In this document: piece by piece, positions 55,044 to 63,369 of the stretch | Layout: every line of letters begins with the position of its first letter | Numbering within the stretch: position 1 is the stretch's first letter | Assembly: GCF_004345825.1 (NCBI RefSeq) | Contig: NZ_SLXM01000001.1 | Location: 248,001-312,000 of the forward strand | Source of the DNA: Tenacibaculum skagerrakense | GTDB lineage: Bacteria > Bacteroidota > Bacteroidia > Flavobacteriales > Flavobacteriaceae | Direction of reading: 5' to 3' | Length of the DNA stretch: 64,000 nt | Translations under genes and position numbers: made by a program | Notes under the pieces: model-generated | What the model was told of the DNA's origin: nothing | Database searches by the model: none | What the model saw: only the letters and a program-made list of their open reading frames with translations

Positions 55044-55407
55044 AACCATATATTTTGCAATAGTTATTACAATAACAATAGCTATTTTAAGTTTGATTAA
55101 AATAGGTAGTCAACCAATAAATTTCACATATTTAGACAAGGTTGAACATACAATAGCCTATTTTGTACTTTGTTTTTCATGGTTGCTATCAATCAAAAAA
55201 AAGGGCACGAAATTTGAAGTTGTTACAATTGTTGTATTGTATGGAATTCTTTTAGAAGTTCTTCAATCTGTGTTAACTGATTACAGAACTTTTGATTATG
55301 TTGATATGTTAGCCAATACATTTGGAGCACTATTAGCTTTAATGGCTTATAAATACATAGAAAAAAAGCATTTCAAATTGTTAAATAGCTTGTATAAGTC
55401 GAAATAA
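55009..55407 (+). CDS. VanZ family membrane protein
   Basis: A 132-residue protein with three to four transmembrane helices, fitting VanZ-like proteins ([21 protein letters not shown] near the start and the later [34 protein letters not shown]). The chosen ATG at 55009 overlaps gcvH by 35 nt; a TTG at 55033 would cut the overlap to 11 nt and also keeps the first helix. The role of these proteins is unclear, though VanZ itself lowers teicoplanin susceptibility. It lies in the common gcvH-VanZ-tonB order of flavobacteria. Confidence 0.83.
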   Translation: MLKLIKQLLQGRTIYFAIVITITIAILSLIKIGSQPINFTYLDKVEHTIAYFVLCFSWLLSIKKKGTKFEVVTIVVLYGILLEVLQSVLTDYRTFDYVDMLANTFGALLALMAYKYIEKKHFKLLNSLYKSK

Positions 55408-55444
55408 TTTACTTAAATTAGCAAACCTTTTAAAAACTTTTAGG

Positions 55445-56170
55445 ATGGAAATAAAGAAAAATCCAAAATTTAACCTAGAAAACTACAGTAAGTTGTTCAT
55501 TCAGCTAGGTTTAGTTTTGGCTTTATTTGTAACGTATGTTGCAATTGAGCACAAGACTTATGATAAAACTTACGGTGATTTAGGTGTGGCGGACTTAGGA
55601 AATGAGATTGAAGATGAAACATTAGTAATTAATGCTCCACCACCTCCACCACCACCTCCAGCAACTCCACCACCACCAACACCTGAAAAAATTGAGGTTG
55701 TTGAAGATGATAAGGAAATCGAAGAAACAGTTATTGAATCTACTGAAACTGATGAATCTGAATCAGTTGAGGTTGAGGAAATCGTTGAAGCAGTAGAAGA
55801 AGAAGAGGTAATAGAAGATGTACCTTTCTCTATTATTGAAGATGTACCTGTATTTCCTGGATGTACTGGAACAAATCAACAAAAGAAAGATTGTTTGAAT
55901 GATAAAATGGCTAAACACGTTCAAAGATATTTTGATGCTGAATTAGCAAATGAATTAGGTTTACCATCAGGTAAGAAAAGAATCTATGTTCAATTTAAAA
56001 TTGATAAAGATGGTTCTATAACAAGTATTCAAGCAAGAGCTCCACATCCAAGATTGAAAACTGAAGCAGAGCGTATCGTAAAGAAATTACCTAAAATGAA
56101 GCCTGGACGCCAAAGAGGTAAGGCAGTTAGAGTAGGTTATACGTTACCTATTACATTTAATGTAGAATAA
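55445..56170 (+). CDS. tonB: Energy transducer TonB, proline-rich
   Basis: A 241-residue inner-membrane-anchored protein. One N-terminal transmembrane helix (about 17-36), a poly-proline spacer (about 64-80), a long Glu-rich linker (about 84-128) and a C-terminal TonB domain (about 150-241) with KRIYVQFKIDKDGSI and VRVGYTLPITFNVE. TonB transmits proton-motive force to outer-membrane receptors; two such receptors are in this window. A hairpin terminator separates it from a paralogous copy 97 nt downstream. Confidence 0.94.
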   Translation: MEIKKNPKFNLENYSKLFIQLGLVLALFVTYVAIEHKTYDKTYGDLGVADLGNEIEDETLVINAPPPPPPPPATPPPPTPEKIEVVEDDKEIEETVIESTETDESESVEVEEIVEAVEEEEVIEDVPFSIIEDVPVFPGCTGTNQQKKDCLNDKMAKHVQRYFDAELANELGLPSGKKRIYVQFKIDKDGSITSIQARAPHPRLKTEAERIVKKLPKMKPGRQRGKAVRVGYTLPITFNVE

Positions 56171-56189
56171 TTTTATATTCCTATATTTC

Positions 56190-56218
56190 AAAAGCAGCTC
56201 ATTTGAGCTGCTTTTTTT
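56190..56218 (+). terminator. Terminator after first tonB
   Basis: Stem AAAGCAGCTCA / TGAGCTGCTTT around TT, followed by T-run (about 56191-56218). Confidence 0.92.
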
Positions 56219-56267
56219 ATGGCATGTTTTTTGGACTTTATATATTCTAATTTAAAACTATTACATT

Positions 56268-57017
56268 ATGAAAAAGTCTAAAAAGCACCCAAGAAAACAG
56301 CTTGAAAAATTTTCTAACATTTTTATGCAATTAGGTTTGGTATTGGTCCTTTTTGTTGTTTTTGTTACACTTGAACATCAAACTGAGAAAAAAGCTCAAA
56401 CAATTACTGATGTATTTCCAGAGAAGGATAATACTACTTATACAATGTCAGTGTTTACTAAAATTCCTAAAATTGTTAAAGTTCAACAAACTCAGCCAAG
56501 AGTTATACCTAGAGTTACACCTTTAATTGATTTTAAACCGGTTAAAGAAACACCAACAACCCAAGTTGATGAACCTAATATTGTTGTTCCAGATAATACT
56601 CCGGTTGTTGTAACCAATCTTCCTTTGACACCTAAAAAAGAAGAGCCTAAACCAACAGGACCAGTTTCAATAAATAATGTGCAAAAAGCACCTGTTTTTA
56701 AAGGTTGTGAAGGCTTATCAGAAGTAGAAAATCGAAAGTGTTTTGAACAAAAGATGAAGGAGCTAGTACTTAGAAACTTTAATACTGATTTAGCAAATGA
56801 ATTAGGATTAAGAAGTGGTAAGAAGAAAATTATTACTCAGTTTGTCATCGATCAAAATGGATTAGTTAAAGATGTTCAAATTAGAGCACCACATCCTACA
56901 TTAAAAAAGGAAGCAAATAGAATAATCTGCAAAATTCCTAAATTAACACCTGGTATTCAAAATGATAAAGCTGTTAATGTACGATATACCTTGCCTATAA
57001 GTTTTATGGTAGAATAA
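56268..57017 (+). CDS. Energy transducer TonB paralogue
   Basis: A 249-residue TonB-like protein similar to the preceding one in the C-terminal domain (shared wording such as LANELGL-x-SGKK and LPIxFxVE), but the linker differs: it is Pro/Thr/Val-rich without the poly-proline run or the acidic stretch. One N-terminal helix (about 18-35). The tandem pair probably arose by duplication, with divergence in the linker that spans the periplasm. It has its own terminator on each side. Confidence 0.92.
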   Translation: MKKSKKHPRKQLEKFSNIFMQLGLVLVLFVVFVTLEHQTEKKAQTITDVFPEKDNTTYTMSVFTKIPKIVKVQQTQPRVIPRVTPLIDFKPVKETPTTQVDEPNIVVPDNTPVVVTNLPLTPKKEEPKPTGPVSINNVQKAPVFKGCEGLSEVENRKCFEQKMKELVLRNFNTDLANELGLRSGKKKIITQFVIDQNGLVKDVQIRAPHPTLKKEANRIICKIPKLTPGIQNDKAVNVRYTLPISFMVE

Positions 57018-57021
57018 ATAG

Positions 57022-57052
57022 AAAAAACTCAATCATTCGATTGAGTTTTTTA
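57022..57052 (+). terminator. Terminator after second tonB, overlapping the next promoter
   Basis: Stem AAAAAACTCAATC (57022-57034) / GATTGAGTTTTTT (57039-57051). The T-run merges with the -7 element TAATTTTG at 57051-57058, so stop and restart signals share bases. Confidence 0.85.
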
Positions 57053-57058
57053 ATTTTG
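57051..57058 (+). promoter_or_regulatory. -7 element for a probably leaderless acetyltransferase gene
   Basis: TAATTTTG matches TAnnTTTG, ending 5 nt before ATG 57063. Initiation about 4 nt later would start the mRNA at the start codon. Confidence 0.35.
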
Positions 57059-57062
57059 TTAT

Positions 57063-57647
57063 ATGAGCAAAACAAATGATTTTTTTTCACATGAAACTAC
57101 AGTGATAGATGAAGGTTGTGTAATTGGTAAAGGAACCAAAATATGGCACTTCAGTCACATAATGCCAAACGCTACCATTGGTGAAAGGTGTAATTTGGGT
57201 CAGAATGTAGTAGTTTCTCCCAAGGTTGTTTTAGGAGATAATGTTAAAGTTCAGAATAATGTTTCTATTTACACAGGAGTTATATGTGAGGATGATGTTT
57301 TTTTAGGACCATCCATGGTATTTACTAATGTTATTAACCCAAGAAGTGCCGTTAATAGAAAAGATGAATTTAAACAAACACTGGTAAAAAAAGGTGCAAG
57401 CATTGGTGCTAATGCAACTATTATTTGTGGTATTACCATTGGTGAATATGCCCTGATAGGTGCAGGTGCGGTGGTTACTAAAGATGTTGCTCCTTATTCT
57501 TTAGTAGTTGGCAATCCTTCAAAACCGATAGGTTGGGTAAGTAAAAATGGTCATCGATTGCATTTTGATAAAGATAGACAAGCTATATGCCCAGAAACAG
57601 GAGAAAAATACGTCCTTGAAGATGGTCAGGTAATGTTAAAAAAATAA
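57063..57647 (+). CDS. Left-handed beta-helix N-acetyltransferase (WbpD-like)
   Basis: A 194-residue hexapeptide-repeat acyltransferase. About eight turns of [LIV]-G-x4 are visible (VIGKGTKIWHFSHI, GERCNLGQNVVVSPKVVLGDNV, GASIGANATIICGITIGEYALIGAGAVVT). The wording resembles WbpD-type enzymes that acetylate the amino group of a UDP-diamino-uronic acid for O-antigen and polysaccharide building. Its C-terminal segment (RQAICPETGEKYVL) is like that of WbpD homologues. A plus-strand terminator 98 nt downstream lies inside the convergent mannosyltransferase gene. Confidence 0.88.
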   Translation: MSKTNDFFSHETTVIDEGCVIGKGTKIWHFSHIMPNATIGERCNLGQNVVVSPKVVLGDNVKVQNNVSIYTGVICEDDVFLGPSMVFTNVINPRSAVNRKDEFKQTLVKKGASIGANATIICGITIGEYALIGAGAVVTKDVAPYSLVVGNPSKPIGWVSKNGHRLHFDKDRQAICPETGEKYVLEDGQVMLKK

Positions 57648-57701
57648 GAATTTATTGTTAATTTATTTTGGAAGGAGAGATTTATACTATATATTTGTTT
57701 T

Positions 57702-57716
57702 GTGGTTATAAACCAC
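57702..57716 (+). terminator. Short hairpin at the convergent stop codon
   Basis: GTGGTT-ATA-AACCAC with pyrimidine-rich (TTTCTTTTTC) sequence on the plus strand after it. It spans the minus-strand stop codon at 57706-57708. A weak plus-strand terminator candidate. Confidence 0.4.
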
Positions 57717-59094
57717 TTTCTTTTTCTTTTTCATAGCAATTTTTCCCACTCAATTTTTGAGTGGGTTTTTTTATTTCATATAGTAAAAAGCTATAGACTA
57801 TTAAATACTCAATTGAAACAAACCATAAGTTTTCTTTCCAAGGAGAATTAGCATACGCTTGATAGCTTAAAATAATAACAAAAGACCAAATTAAAGGATA
57901 ATTATACCTAGTAAAGATTGATAAAACAACCAATGTAGCTAAATACCAAGGATGCATAGTAGTAGTTGTAAAGTAATAAAAAGAAAGCACCAATAGCATT
58001 GAAGTAATAATCTCTTGAACGGAATTGTTTCTTCTCTTTATACTTATATATACTAGAAAAATAATGGTTAAAAAGGGCGCTATTTTACCTATGATAGCAA
58101 TCTCGTTATAACCTCTAAACAAATATCCTACTTCTCTTAAAATATAGTAAAAGCTAGCATTAAATTCGAAAGATCTAAACCATAAACCAACAGAGTCACT
58201 GTAGCTTTTTATTAAAAGTTTTGATAGAAATGGCAAAAATAGAATTAGTGTTGTACTTAGGACAATTACATAAAATAATAACAGTTTGCTAATGTTTTTT
58301 TCCCAATCAAGCTTGCCTTTTTTTAATAAAAATCTTTTTATAAATATTGGGAGTAATAGAAGTGGTATCAATTTTACACTGATTGAAAATGCCAGCATAA
58401 AAGCTGCTAAAACCCATTTTTTTCTTTGAAAAAGATATAGCGATACTATTAAAAAGAAGAGCATTACAGGTTCAAAATGTAAATTACCCGAAAGTTCTAT
58501 AATTATAAAAGGATTCAGAGCGTATAAAAAAATCCTCTTTTTAGGTAAGCCAATTTTTTCAAGCAGTTTTGCGCCAAAATATATAATACCAATATCAGCT
58601 AAAATGATTTGTATTCTAAATACTATGGCTGCACCTAAAATAGAAGTGCCTGAAAATAAAGCGGCTATATAAAAACAAAACTGATTCAATGGAGGATAGT
58701 TGGTGTAATGACTTCCATTCATAGGTCCCATTCCCGCATAAAGTTCTTCAGCTTGGTCAATTAAATGGAAACCATCTTCTATAAACGTTTGAGGTAAAAA
58801 AATGTAAGGATTTAATCCTTCAAAAATCATTCTTCCGTCCCAAATAAACCGATAAAAATCTTGTGATAAATTAGGGATTGCAAGCAAGAATATCAATCTG
58901 AAAAGTACTGCTATTATAGCTAAGCTCTTGAAAGAATAATTTTTGTTAACTATGAATAAATAACATAAAAATAAACCAGTCCAAATAGTTGTTAGTTTCC
59001 AAAAAGAAGTTCTTTCTAAGTGATATGCAAAAAGGTAATAAAGTACACAAGAAATTACAGTTACAGTTATGAAAGAATACTTCTTGTTAATCAT
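57706..59094 (-). CDS. Polytopic GT-C-type glycosyltransferase (mannosyltransferase-like, GT87/MptB type)
   Basis: A 462-residue protein with about ten or more transmembrane helices. The motif DFYRFIWDGRMIFEGLNPY (about 77-95) resembles polyprenyl-phosphate-mannose-dependent mannosyltransferases. It begins with a 1-nt overlap with the upstream GT2 gene, so the pair is coupled. The C-terminal 21 residues (KKPTQKLSGKN..) are encoded by a stretch overlapping a plus-strand terminator and look non-conserved, so they may be a read-through extension. The acceptor and sugar are unknown. Confidence 0.78.
   Translation of the reverse strand: MINKKYSFITVTVISCVLYYLFAYHLERTSFWKLTTIWTGLFLCYLFIVNKNYSFKSLAIIAVLFRLIFLLAIPNLSQDFYRFIWDGRMIFEGLNPYIFLPQTFIEDGFHLIDQAEELYAGMGPMNGSHYTNYPPLNQFCFYIAALFSGTSILGAAIVFRIQIILADIGIIYFGAKLLEKIGLPKKRIFLYALNPFIIIELSGNLHFEPVMLFFLIVSLYLFQRKKWVLAAFMLAFSISVKLIPLLLLPIFIKRFLLKKGKLDWEKNISKLLLFYVIVLSTTLILFLPFLSKLLIKSYSDSVGLWFRSFEFNASFYYILREVGYLFRGYNEIAIIGKIAPFLTIIFLVYISIKRRNNSVQEIITSMLLVLSFYYFTTTTMHPWYLATLVVLSIFTRYNYPLIWSFVIILSYQAYANSPWKENLWFVSIEYLIVYSFLLYEIKKPTQKLSGKNCYEKEKESGL
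57745..57772 (+). terminator. Plus-strand terminator inside the minus-strand mannosyltransferase gene
   Basis: Stem CCCACTCAA (57745-57753) / TTGAGTGGG (57757-57765) with TTT loop, then seven T (57766-57772). On the minus strand no T-run follows, so it stops plus-strand transcripts only. It encodes Pro-Thr-Gln-Lys-Leu-Ser-Gly of the convergent gene. Confidence 0.85.
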
Positions 59095-60584
59095 TACGCT
59101 TTTGAAAAAACAGATTTAAAGAAAACGTAACTAAAGCCAATAAATAACATCAAATGAAAAGGAAATAGTCCAAAGTCACCACCTTGATCACCAACAATAA
59201 AAGCACTGTATAAACCAAAAGCAAAGTATAAGGCTAAAATTCCTTCAATAATAACATTTAAAGAAGGTCTTTTTTTAATATACTTATTGTTTTTCCAGCT
59301 ATCTTTTAATGATTTTATGTTGAATTTAGGTGTACGTACAAATTCACTTTTTTTACCAAAATGACCTTCCAAAACAGCAATAGTATTATGTAAAGAGAAT
59401 CCCATTGCAATAGAAAAGAACGTAAAAAAGGCACCTATATATTTTATAAAACTAACGATTCCTCCCCCAAAAGTTCTTTTATACATAAACCAGTAACATA
59501 TAAAAAATATAACAGTACTAGTTACAAAGAAACTCATAATAAGAAAATAAATTCTTAAATGAGCATATTCGTTTTTAATATATAACATAGGAATACTTAA
59601 CACACCCATTAAGAACACACAAGTAAACATAGAACTATTTAAAAGGTGTAGTACACTATGAATTTTAGTTTTTAAGTTTACATTCTTGCTAGTAATGATT
59701 CTCATCAACATTTTCTGAAAGTTTTCAGCACCACCTTTATTCCATCTAAATTGTTGCGATCTTGCAGCACTAATAACAACAGGAAGTTCCGCAGGAGTAA
59801 CAACATCCTCAAGATATTTAAACTTCCATTTTTTTAGCTGTGCTCTATAACTTAAGTCTAGATCTTCAGTTAAAGTATCACCTTCCCAGTTTCCTGCATC
59901 GATAATACATTCTTTACGCCAAATCCCAGCAGTACCATTAAAGTTGATAAAATGACCTTTACTATTTCGTCCAACTTGTTCTAAAGAGAAGTGAGCGTCT
60001 AAAGCAAAAGCCTGCACTTTAGTTAATGTAGAATAATCTCTATTTATATGTCCCCAACGCGTTTGTACAACACCAATTTCAGGGTTTTTAAAATAGATAA
60101 CAGTTTTTTCTAACCAGCAAGGTTTTGGTAAAAAATCAGCATCAAAAATGGCTATAAACTCACCTTTAGCAAATTTTAATCCTTCTTTTAAGGCACCAGC
60201 TTTAAACCCAATTCTGTTTTCTCTCCTAATATGTTGTATATCTAAACCAGTTTCTTGAAGTCTTTTTATATGAGCCGCAGTAGTTTCTACAGATTCATCA
60301 GTAGAATCATCTAAAACTTGAATCTCTAGCTTTTCTCTTGGATATCTTAACTCAGCAATATTATCTAACAATCGTTCCATAACATACAATTCATTATACA
60401 CAGGTAATTGAATTGTTACAAACGGAACTTCTTCTTCTTTAGATAAATCAAAAGTTTCAGATTGATCTGCTTTTTTTCTTGAAGATAAATAATTGAATAA
60501 TAAATTCAATTGAGCTAACGCGTACATAAAAACCAGCAGTAATGAAATGCTGTAGAGACTAATAATAATGTATTCGAGAATCAT
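59094..60584 (-). CDS. Membrane-bound GT2 glycosyltransferase (cellulose-synthase-like)
   Basis: A 496-residue GT2 protein: one N-terminal helix, a cytosolic GT-A domain (about 50-290) and four or more C-terminal helices. The processive-type motif pattern is intact: the D of LDDST, DAD (IAIFDADFLP), TED (TEDLDLSYR) and QQFRW. It resembles cellulose synthase and glucomannan synthase-like enzymes, but the product is unknown. Overlaps of 1 nt on both sides (60584 and 59094) indicate tight operon coupling. Confidence 0.88.
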   Translation of the reverse strand: MILEYIIISLYSISLLLVFMYALAQLNLLFNYLSSRKKADQSETFDLSKEEEVPFVTIQLPVYNELYVMERLLDNIAELRYPREKLEIQVLDDSTDESVETTAAHIKRLQETGLDIQHIRRENRIGFKAGALKEGLKFAKGEFIAIFDADFLPKPCWLEKTVIYFKNPEIGVVQTRWGHINRDYSTLTKVQAFALDAHFSLEQVGRNSKGHFINFNGTAGIWRKECIIDAGNWEGDTLTEDLDLSYRAQLKKWKFKYLEDVVTPAELPVVISAARSQQFRWNKGGAENFQKMLMRIITSKNVNLKTKIHSVLHLLNSSMFTCVFLMGVLSIPMLYIKNEYAHLRIYFLIMSFFVTSTVIFFICYWFMYKRTFGGGIVSFIKYIGAFFTFFSIAMGFSLHNTIAVLEGHFGKKSEFVRTPKFNIKSLKDSWKNNKYIKKRPSLNVIIEGILALYFAFGLYSAFIVGDQGGDFGLFPFHLMLFIGFSYVFFKSVFSKA

Positions 60585-61276
60585 TATTTAAAACTGTATT
60601 TAAAGATCCAACTTAAAATTTTTACGCCCGCAAATATAGTTCCTTTTACGGTACCTGAAACCTTAGAAACGCCAATTCTATTTCTATATTTTACGGGTAT
60701 TTCTGTGTAAGTAAATTTTCTTTTTATTGCCTTTAATTGCATTTCAACAGTCCACCCATATGTTTTATCCTCCATTTCTAATGCTAACAATTTCTCGTAT
60801 TTTATAGCTCTAAACGGACCTAAATCGGTAAATTTTGCACCAAAAAATAACTTCATCAAAAAAGTAGCTAACCAATTACCAAATACTTGTTGTGGAGTCA
60901 TTGATCCTTTTTCACGTAGTCGTTTTACTCTAGAACCAATTACAAAATCGATGTTATCATTTAGTATTGGAGCGACGATTTCGGTAAGTTGTTCAGGATA
61001 ATCAGAATAATCGCCATCCAAGAAAACGATAATATCAGGCTTTGTTTCTTGATTAGCAGCGTGTTCCATTCCTCTTAAGCAAGCATACCCGTAACCTTTT
61101 CTGTTTTCTTTTAGTACAGTGGCTCCAGCATTTTTAGCATTTAGCTCGGTTTTATCAGTAGAATTGTTACTAACAACAATAACTTCATCTACATTTTTAG
61201 GAATATCATTAATTACTTTAGCAATTGAGTCTTCCTCATTATATGCTGGAATAATAACTTTAATAATGGGTTCCAT
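60584..61276 (-). CDS. GT2 glycosyltransferase, polyprenyl-phosphate (dolichyl-phosphate) sugar synthase type
   Basis: A 230-residue protein of the DPM1/GtrB-like type without a membrane segment in most of its length. It begins IKVIIPAYNEEDSIAKVI and contains the DxD-like site VFLDGDYSDYPEQL and GSRVKRLREKG. It would make a polyprenyl-phosphate-linked sugar, the donor used by the GT-C enzyme coded two genes downstream. Three nt separate it from the MORN-repeat gene, and its stop shares a base with the next start. Confidence 0.85.
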   Translation of the reverse strand: MEPIIKVIIPAYNEEDSIAKVINDIPKNVDEVIVVSNNSTDKTELNAKNAGATVLKENRKGYGYACLRGMEHAANQETKPDIIVFLDGDYSDYPEQLTEIVAPILNDNIDFVIGSRVKRLREKGSMTPQQVFGNWLATFLMKLFFGAKFTDLGPFRAIKYEKLLALEMEDKTYGWTVEMQLKAIKRKFTYTEIPVKYRNRIGVSKVSGTVKGTIFAGVKILSWIFKYSFK

Positions 61277-61279
61277 GTA

Positions 61280-61762
61280 CTATTTTAAATCGTTCAGATT
61301 ATTCTCTTTTCTAAAAGAAGAAAAATCTTTCCACTCTTTTATTTTTTTTCCGTTTTTAAATTTTGAAGCTTTCACTAGTTTTTGGTTTTTATAAATAAGA
61401 CAATAACCATTTTTTTCATTGTCTTTAAGTTGGCATTTATGATTGATGTTTCCATCATCTCCATAAAACATCCACCAATTATTTTTTAACCCTTTTATAA
61501 AGTGACCTTCTTTATTTTTGGACGAATTTCGGTTGTAAAAGTACCAATATTTATCTCTTAGACCATTGCTAAAATGCCCTTTCTCTTTAATATTACCATT
61601 TTGATAATAAAAGGTCCAGTAATCTTGTTTTTCGTTATTTTCTAACCATCCTTCAGCTTTGATTTTCCCATTATCAAAAAATATTTTTTGATATTTTTTT
61701 TGAGCAAGACTGTAAGAAAAGATAAATAACAGAAAAACAGTAGCTTTAAGTCTATTTTTCAT
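61280..61762 (-). CDS. Exported MORN-variant (YwqK-like) repeat protein
   Basis: A 160-residue protein with a signal peptide (about 1-20, ending SLAQ) and about five repeats of the type KIxxxGWLExxxxxYWTFYYQNGNI: FFDNGKIKAEG, YYQNGNIKEKG, YNRNSSKNKEG, YGDDGNINHKC. YwqK-like proteins are sometimes named antitoxins; no toxin gene is nearby and the signal peptide makes that label doubtful. Its start overlaps the end of the 4Fe-4S gene by 11 nt. Confidence 0.8.
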   Translation of the reverse strand: MKNRLKATVFLLFIFSYSLAQKKYQKIFFDNGKIKAEGWLENNEKQDYWTFYYQNGNIKEKGHFSNGLRDKYWYFYNRNSSKNKEGHFIKGLKNNWWMFYGDDGNINHKCQLKDNEKNGYCLIYKNQKLVKASKFKNGKKIKEWKDFSSFRKENNLNDLK

Positions 61763-63356
61763 TCATTAATTCTAATAAATCAACATCGTTTCCTAATAAA
61801 ACTTGAGTTGGATTAATTCTACCTTTTTCAGGTCCGTTTTCAAGTTTTAAAACTCCTCTTGGACATACTGCAGAACAAACTCCACAACCTACACAACTAG
61901 CACGAACAATATTCTCCCCTTTTTGTGCATAAGAGCGAACATCAATTCCTTGTTCACAATAGGTAGAACAGTTTCCGCAAGAAATACATTGTCCACCATT
62001 TGTTGTAATTCTGAATCTTGATTTGAAACGTTGTACTAATCCCATATACGCAGCTAACGGACATCCAAAACGACACCAAACTCGGTTTCCTAAAATTGGG
62101 TAGAAACCTGTTCCAATAACTCCAGAGAATATTGATCCGATAAAGAATCCGTAACTGCTTTGAATATCATAAGCAGATAAACCAAATACAACTTCTTTCC
62201 AACTTTCTATTTCAGCAAAATAGGTGTATAGAGTTAAAGCGGTCATTAATGTAGCAAATACTAAAACTCCATGAATTAACCAACGTTCAACTTTCCAAGA
62301 GAATAATGATTTACTTGATAATTGACGATAGGGATCTCCTAAAGTTTCGGCTAAACCACCACAACCACAAACCCAAGAACAGTACCAACGTTTCCCATAG
62401 AAATATACCATTACCGGTACAATAACTAATGTTAAAAGTATTCCCCAAACTAGCATAAATATTCCTAGGTTTCCGCTTCCAATTAAATTATTGATGTTCC
62501 AATCAAAGAAGAACGTATAGTTTAAAGGCCAAGCATTTTTAAAGTCGAACCAAGGCTGGTTAAAAGCCACTAAAATTTCTGGAATCAAAAAAGCAAAAGC
62601 AATCTGAAAAAAAAGAACAACTGCTGTTCTTACAATTTGATAATTATTATGGCGATATTTTATGAACATACGAACAGCAAAAACTGTCATTACCGCACAA
62701 TACATAAATCCATATAAAAACCACTGGCTAGAATCGTTGCCACTTAATCCTTTACTAATTCCGTTTACTGATAAAATTGGATTTATTAAGTAGTTTGGAA
62801 AGAAGTATAATAACATGTAGAATCCTACAAAGAAAACAAATGCTACCATTCCAAGAATTCCTCTATTAGTTGCTGAGTGCTGAAAAATTCCATTATTCTT
62901 TATTCCAGGAGGTCCTAATAATTGGTAATCTGCCCCAAAGTATACCAAACCACCAAGAATAGCAAATCCAAAAGTTACTAAAAAGAACAATCCAATGTTA
63001 TTAGCTACCCATCCAGTTGCAGAAGCTCGAGCTAATGGATACACAAAATCTTTATAGGTTTTGTTCCATTTAATCCAAATAATTTTTTCCCACGCAATTT
63101 CTTGTTGGCTTTTATGATATTCATTGGATTTTTTAGCATTTTCAATTAGAATGCTAGTTAATTGAGCAGTGCTCAATTCTTTACCAACGATTTCTTTTTT
63201 AGCATTTTCTATAAAATATTCACTTTTAACTTGTTGAGAAGCCCAAGAATTAAAAGCCTCTTCATTTACCTTATTCTTACCTGTAAAAATGCTTGCTGTA
63301 AAAATGGCGAATCCAATTAAACTGATTACAAGGCCTATATTTTTAACTACTTTCAT
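61752..63356 (-). CDS. NosR/NapH-like membrane polyferredoxin
   Basis: A 534-residue protein with about seven transmembrane segments. Two cysteine pairs at membrane-helix ends, WYCSWVCGCGG and VWCRFGCPLAAY, are typical of NosR/NapH/CcoG relatives. The C terminus has two [4Fe-4S] ferredoxin motifs, CISCGNCSTYC and CVGCGVCSAVCPRGV. An N-terminal helix precedes a charged periplasmic loop. It can carry electrons across or along the membrane; the partner is the flavoprotein coded just upstream (13-nt gap). No nos or nap genes are in the window. Confidence 0.88.
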   Translation of the reverse strand: MKVVKNIGLVISLIGFAIFTASIFTGKNKVNEEAFNSWASQQVKSEYFIENAKKEIVGKELSTAQLTSILIENAKKSNEYHKSQQEIAWEKIIWIKWNKTYKDFVYPLARASATGWVANNIGLFFLVTFGFAILGGLVYFGADYQLLGPPGIKNNGIFQHSATNRGILGMVAFVFFVGFYMLLYFFPNYLINPILSVNGISKGLSGNDSSQWFLYGFMYCAVMTVFAVRMFIKYRHNNYQIVRTAVVLFFQIAFAFLIPEILVAFNQPWFDFKNAWPLNYTFFFDWNINNLIGSGNLGIFMLVWGILLTLVIVPVMVYFYGKRWYCSWVCGCGGLAETLGDPYRQLSSKSLFSWKVERWLIHGVLVFATLMTALTLYTYFAEIESWKEVVFGLSAYDIQSSYGFFIGSIFSGVIGTGFYPILGNRVWCRFGCPLAAYMGLVQRFKSRFRITTNGGQCISCGNCSTYCEQGIDVRSYAQKGENIVRASCVGCGVCSAVCPRGVLKLENGPEKGRINPTQVLLGNDVDLLELMNEK

Positions 63357-63369
63357 TGTATTCTACTTT

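Noticed and set aside
61280..61762. Annotation as an antitoxin of the YwqK family
   Set aside because: No toxin gene is adjacent and the protein has a signal peptide; MORN-repeat label is safer.
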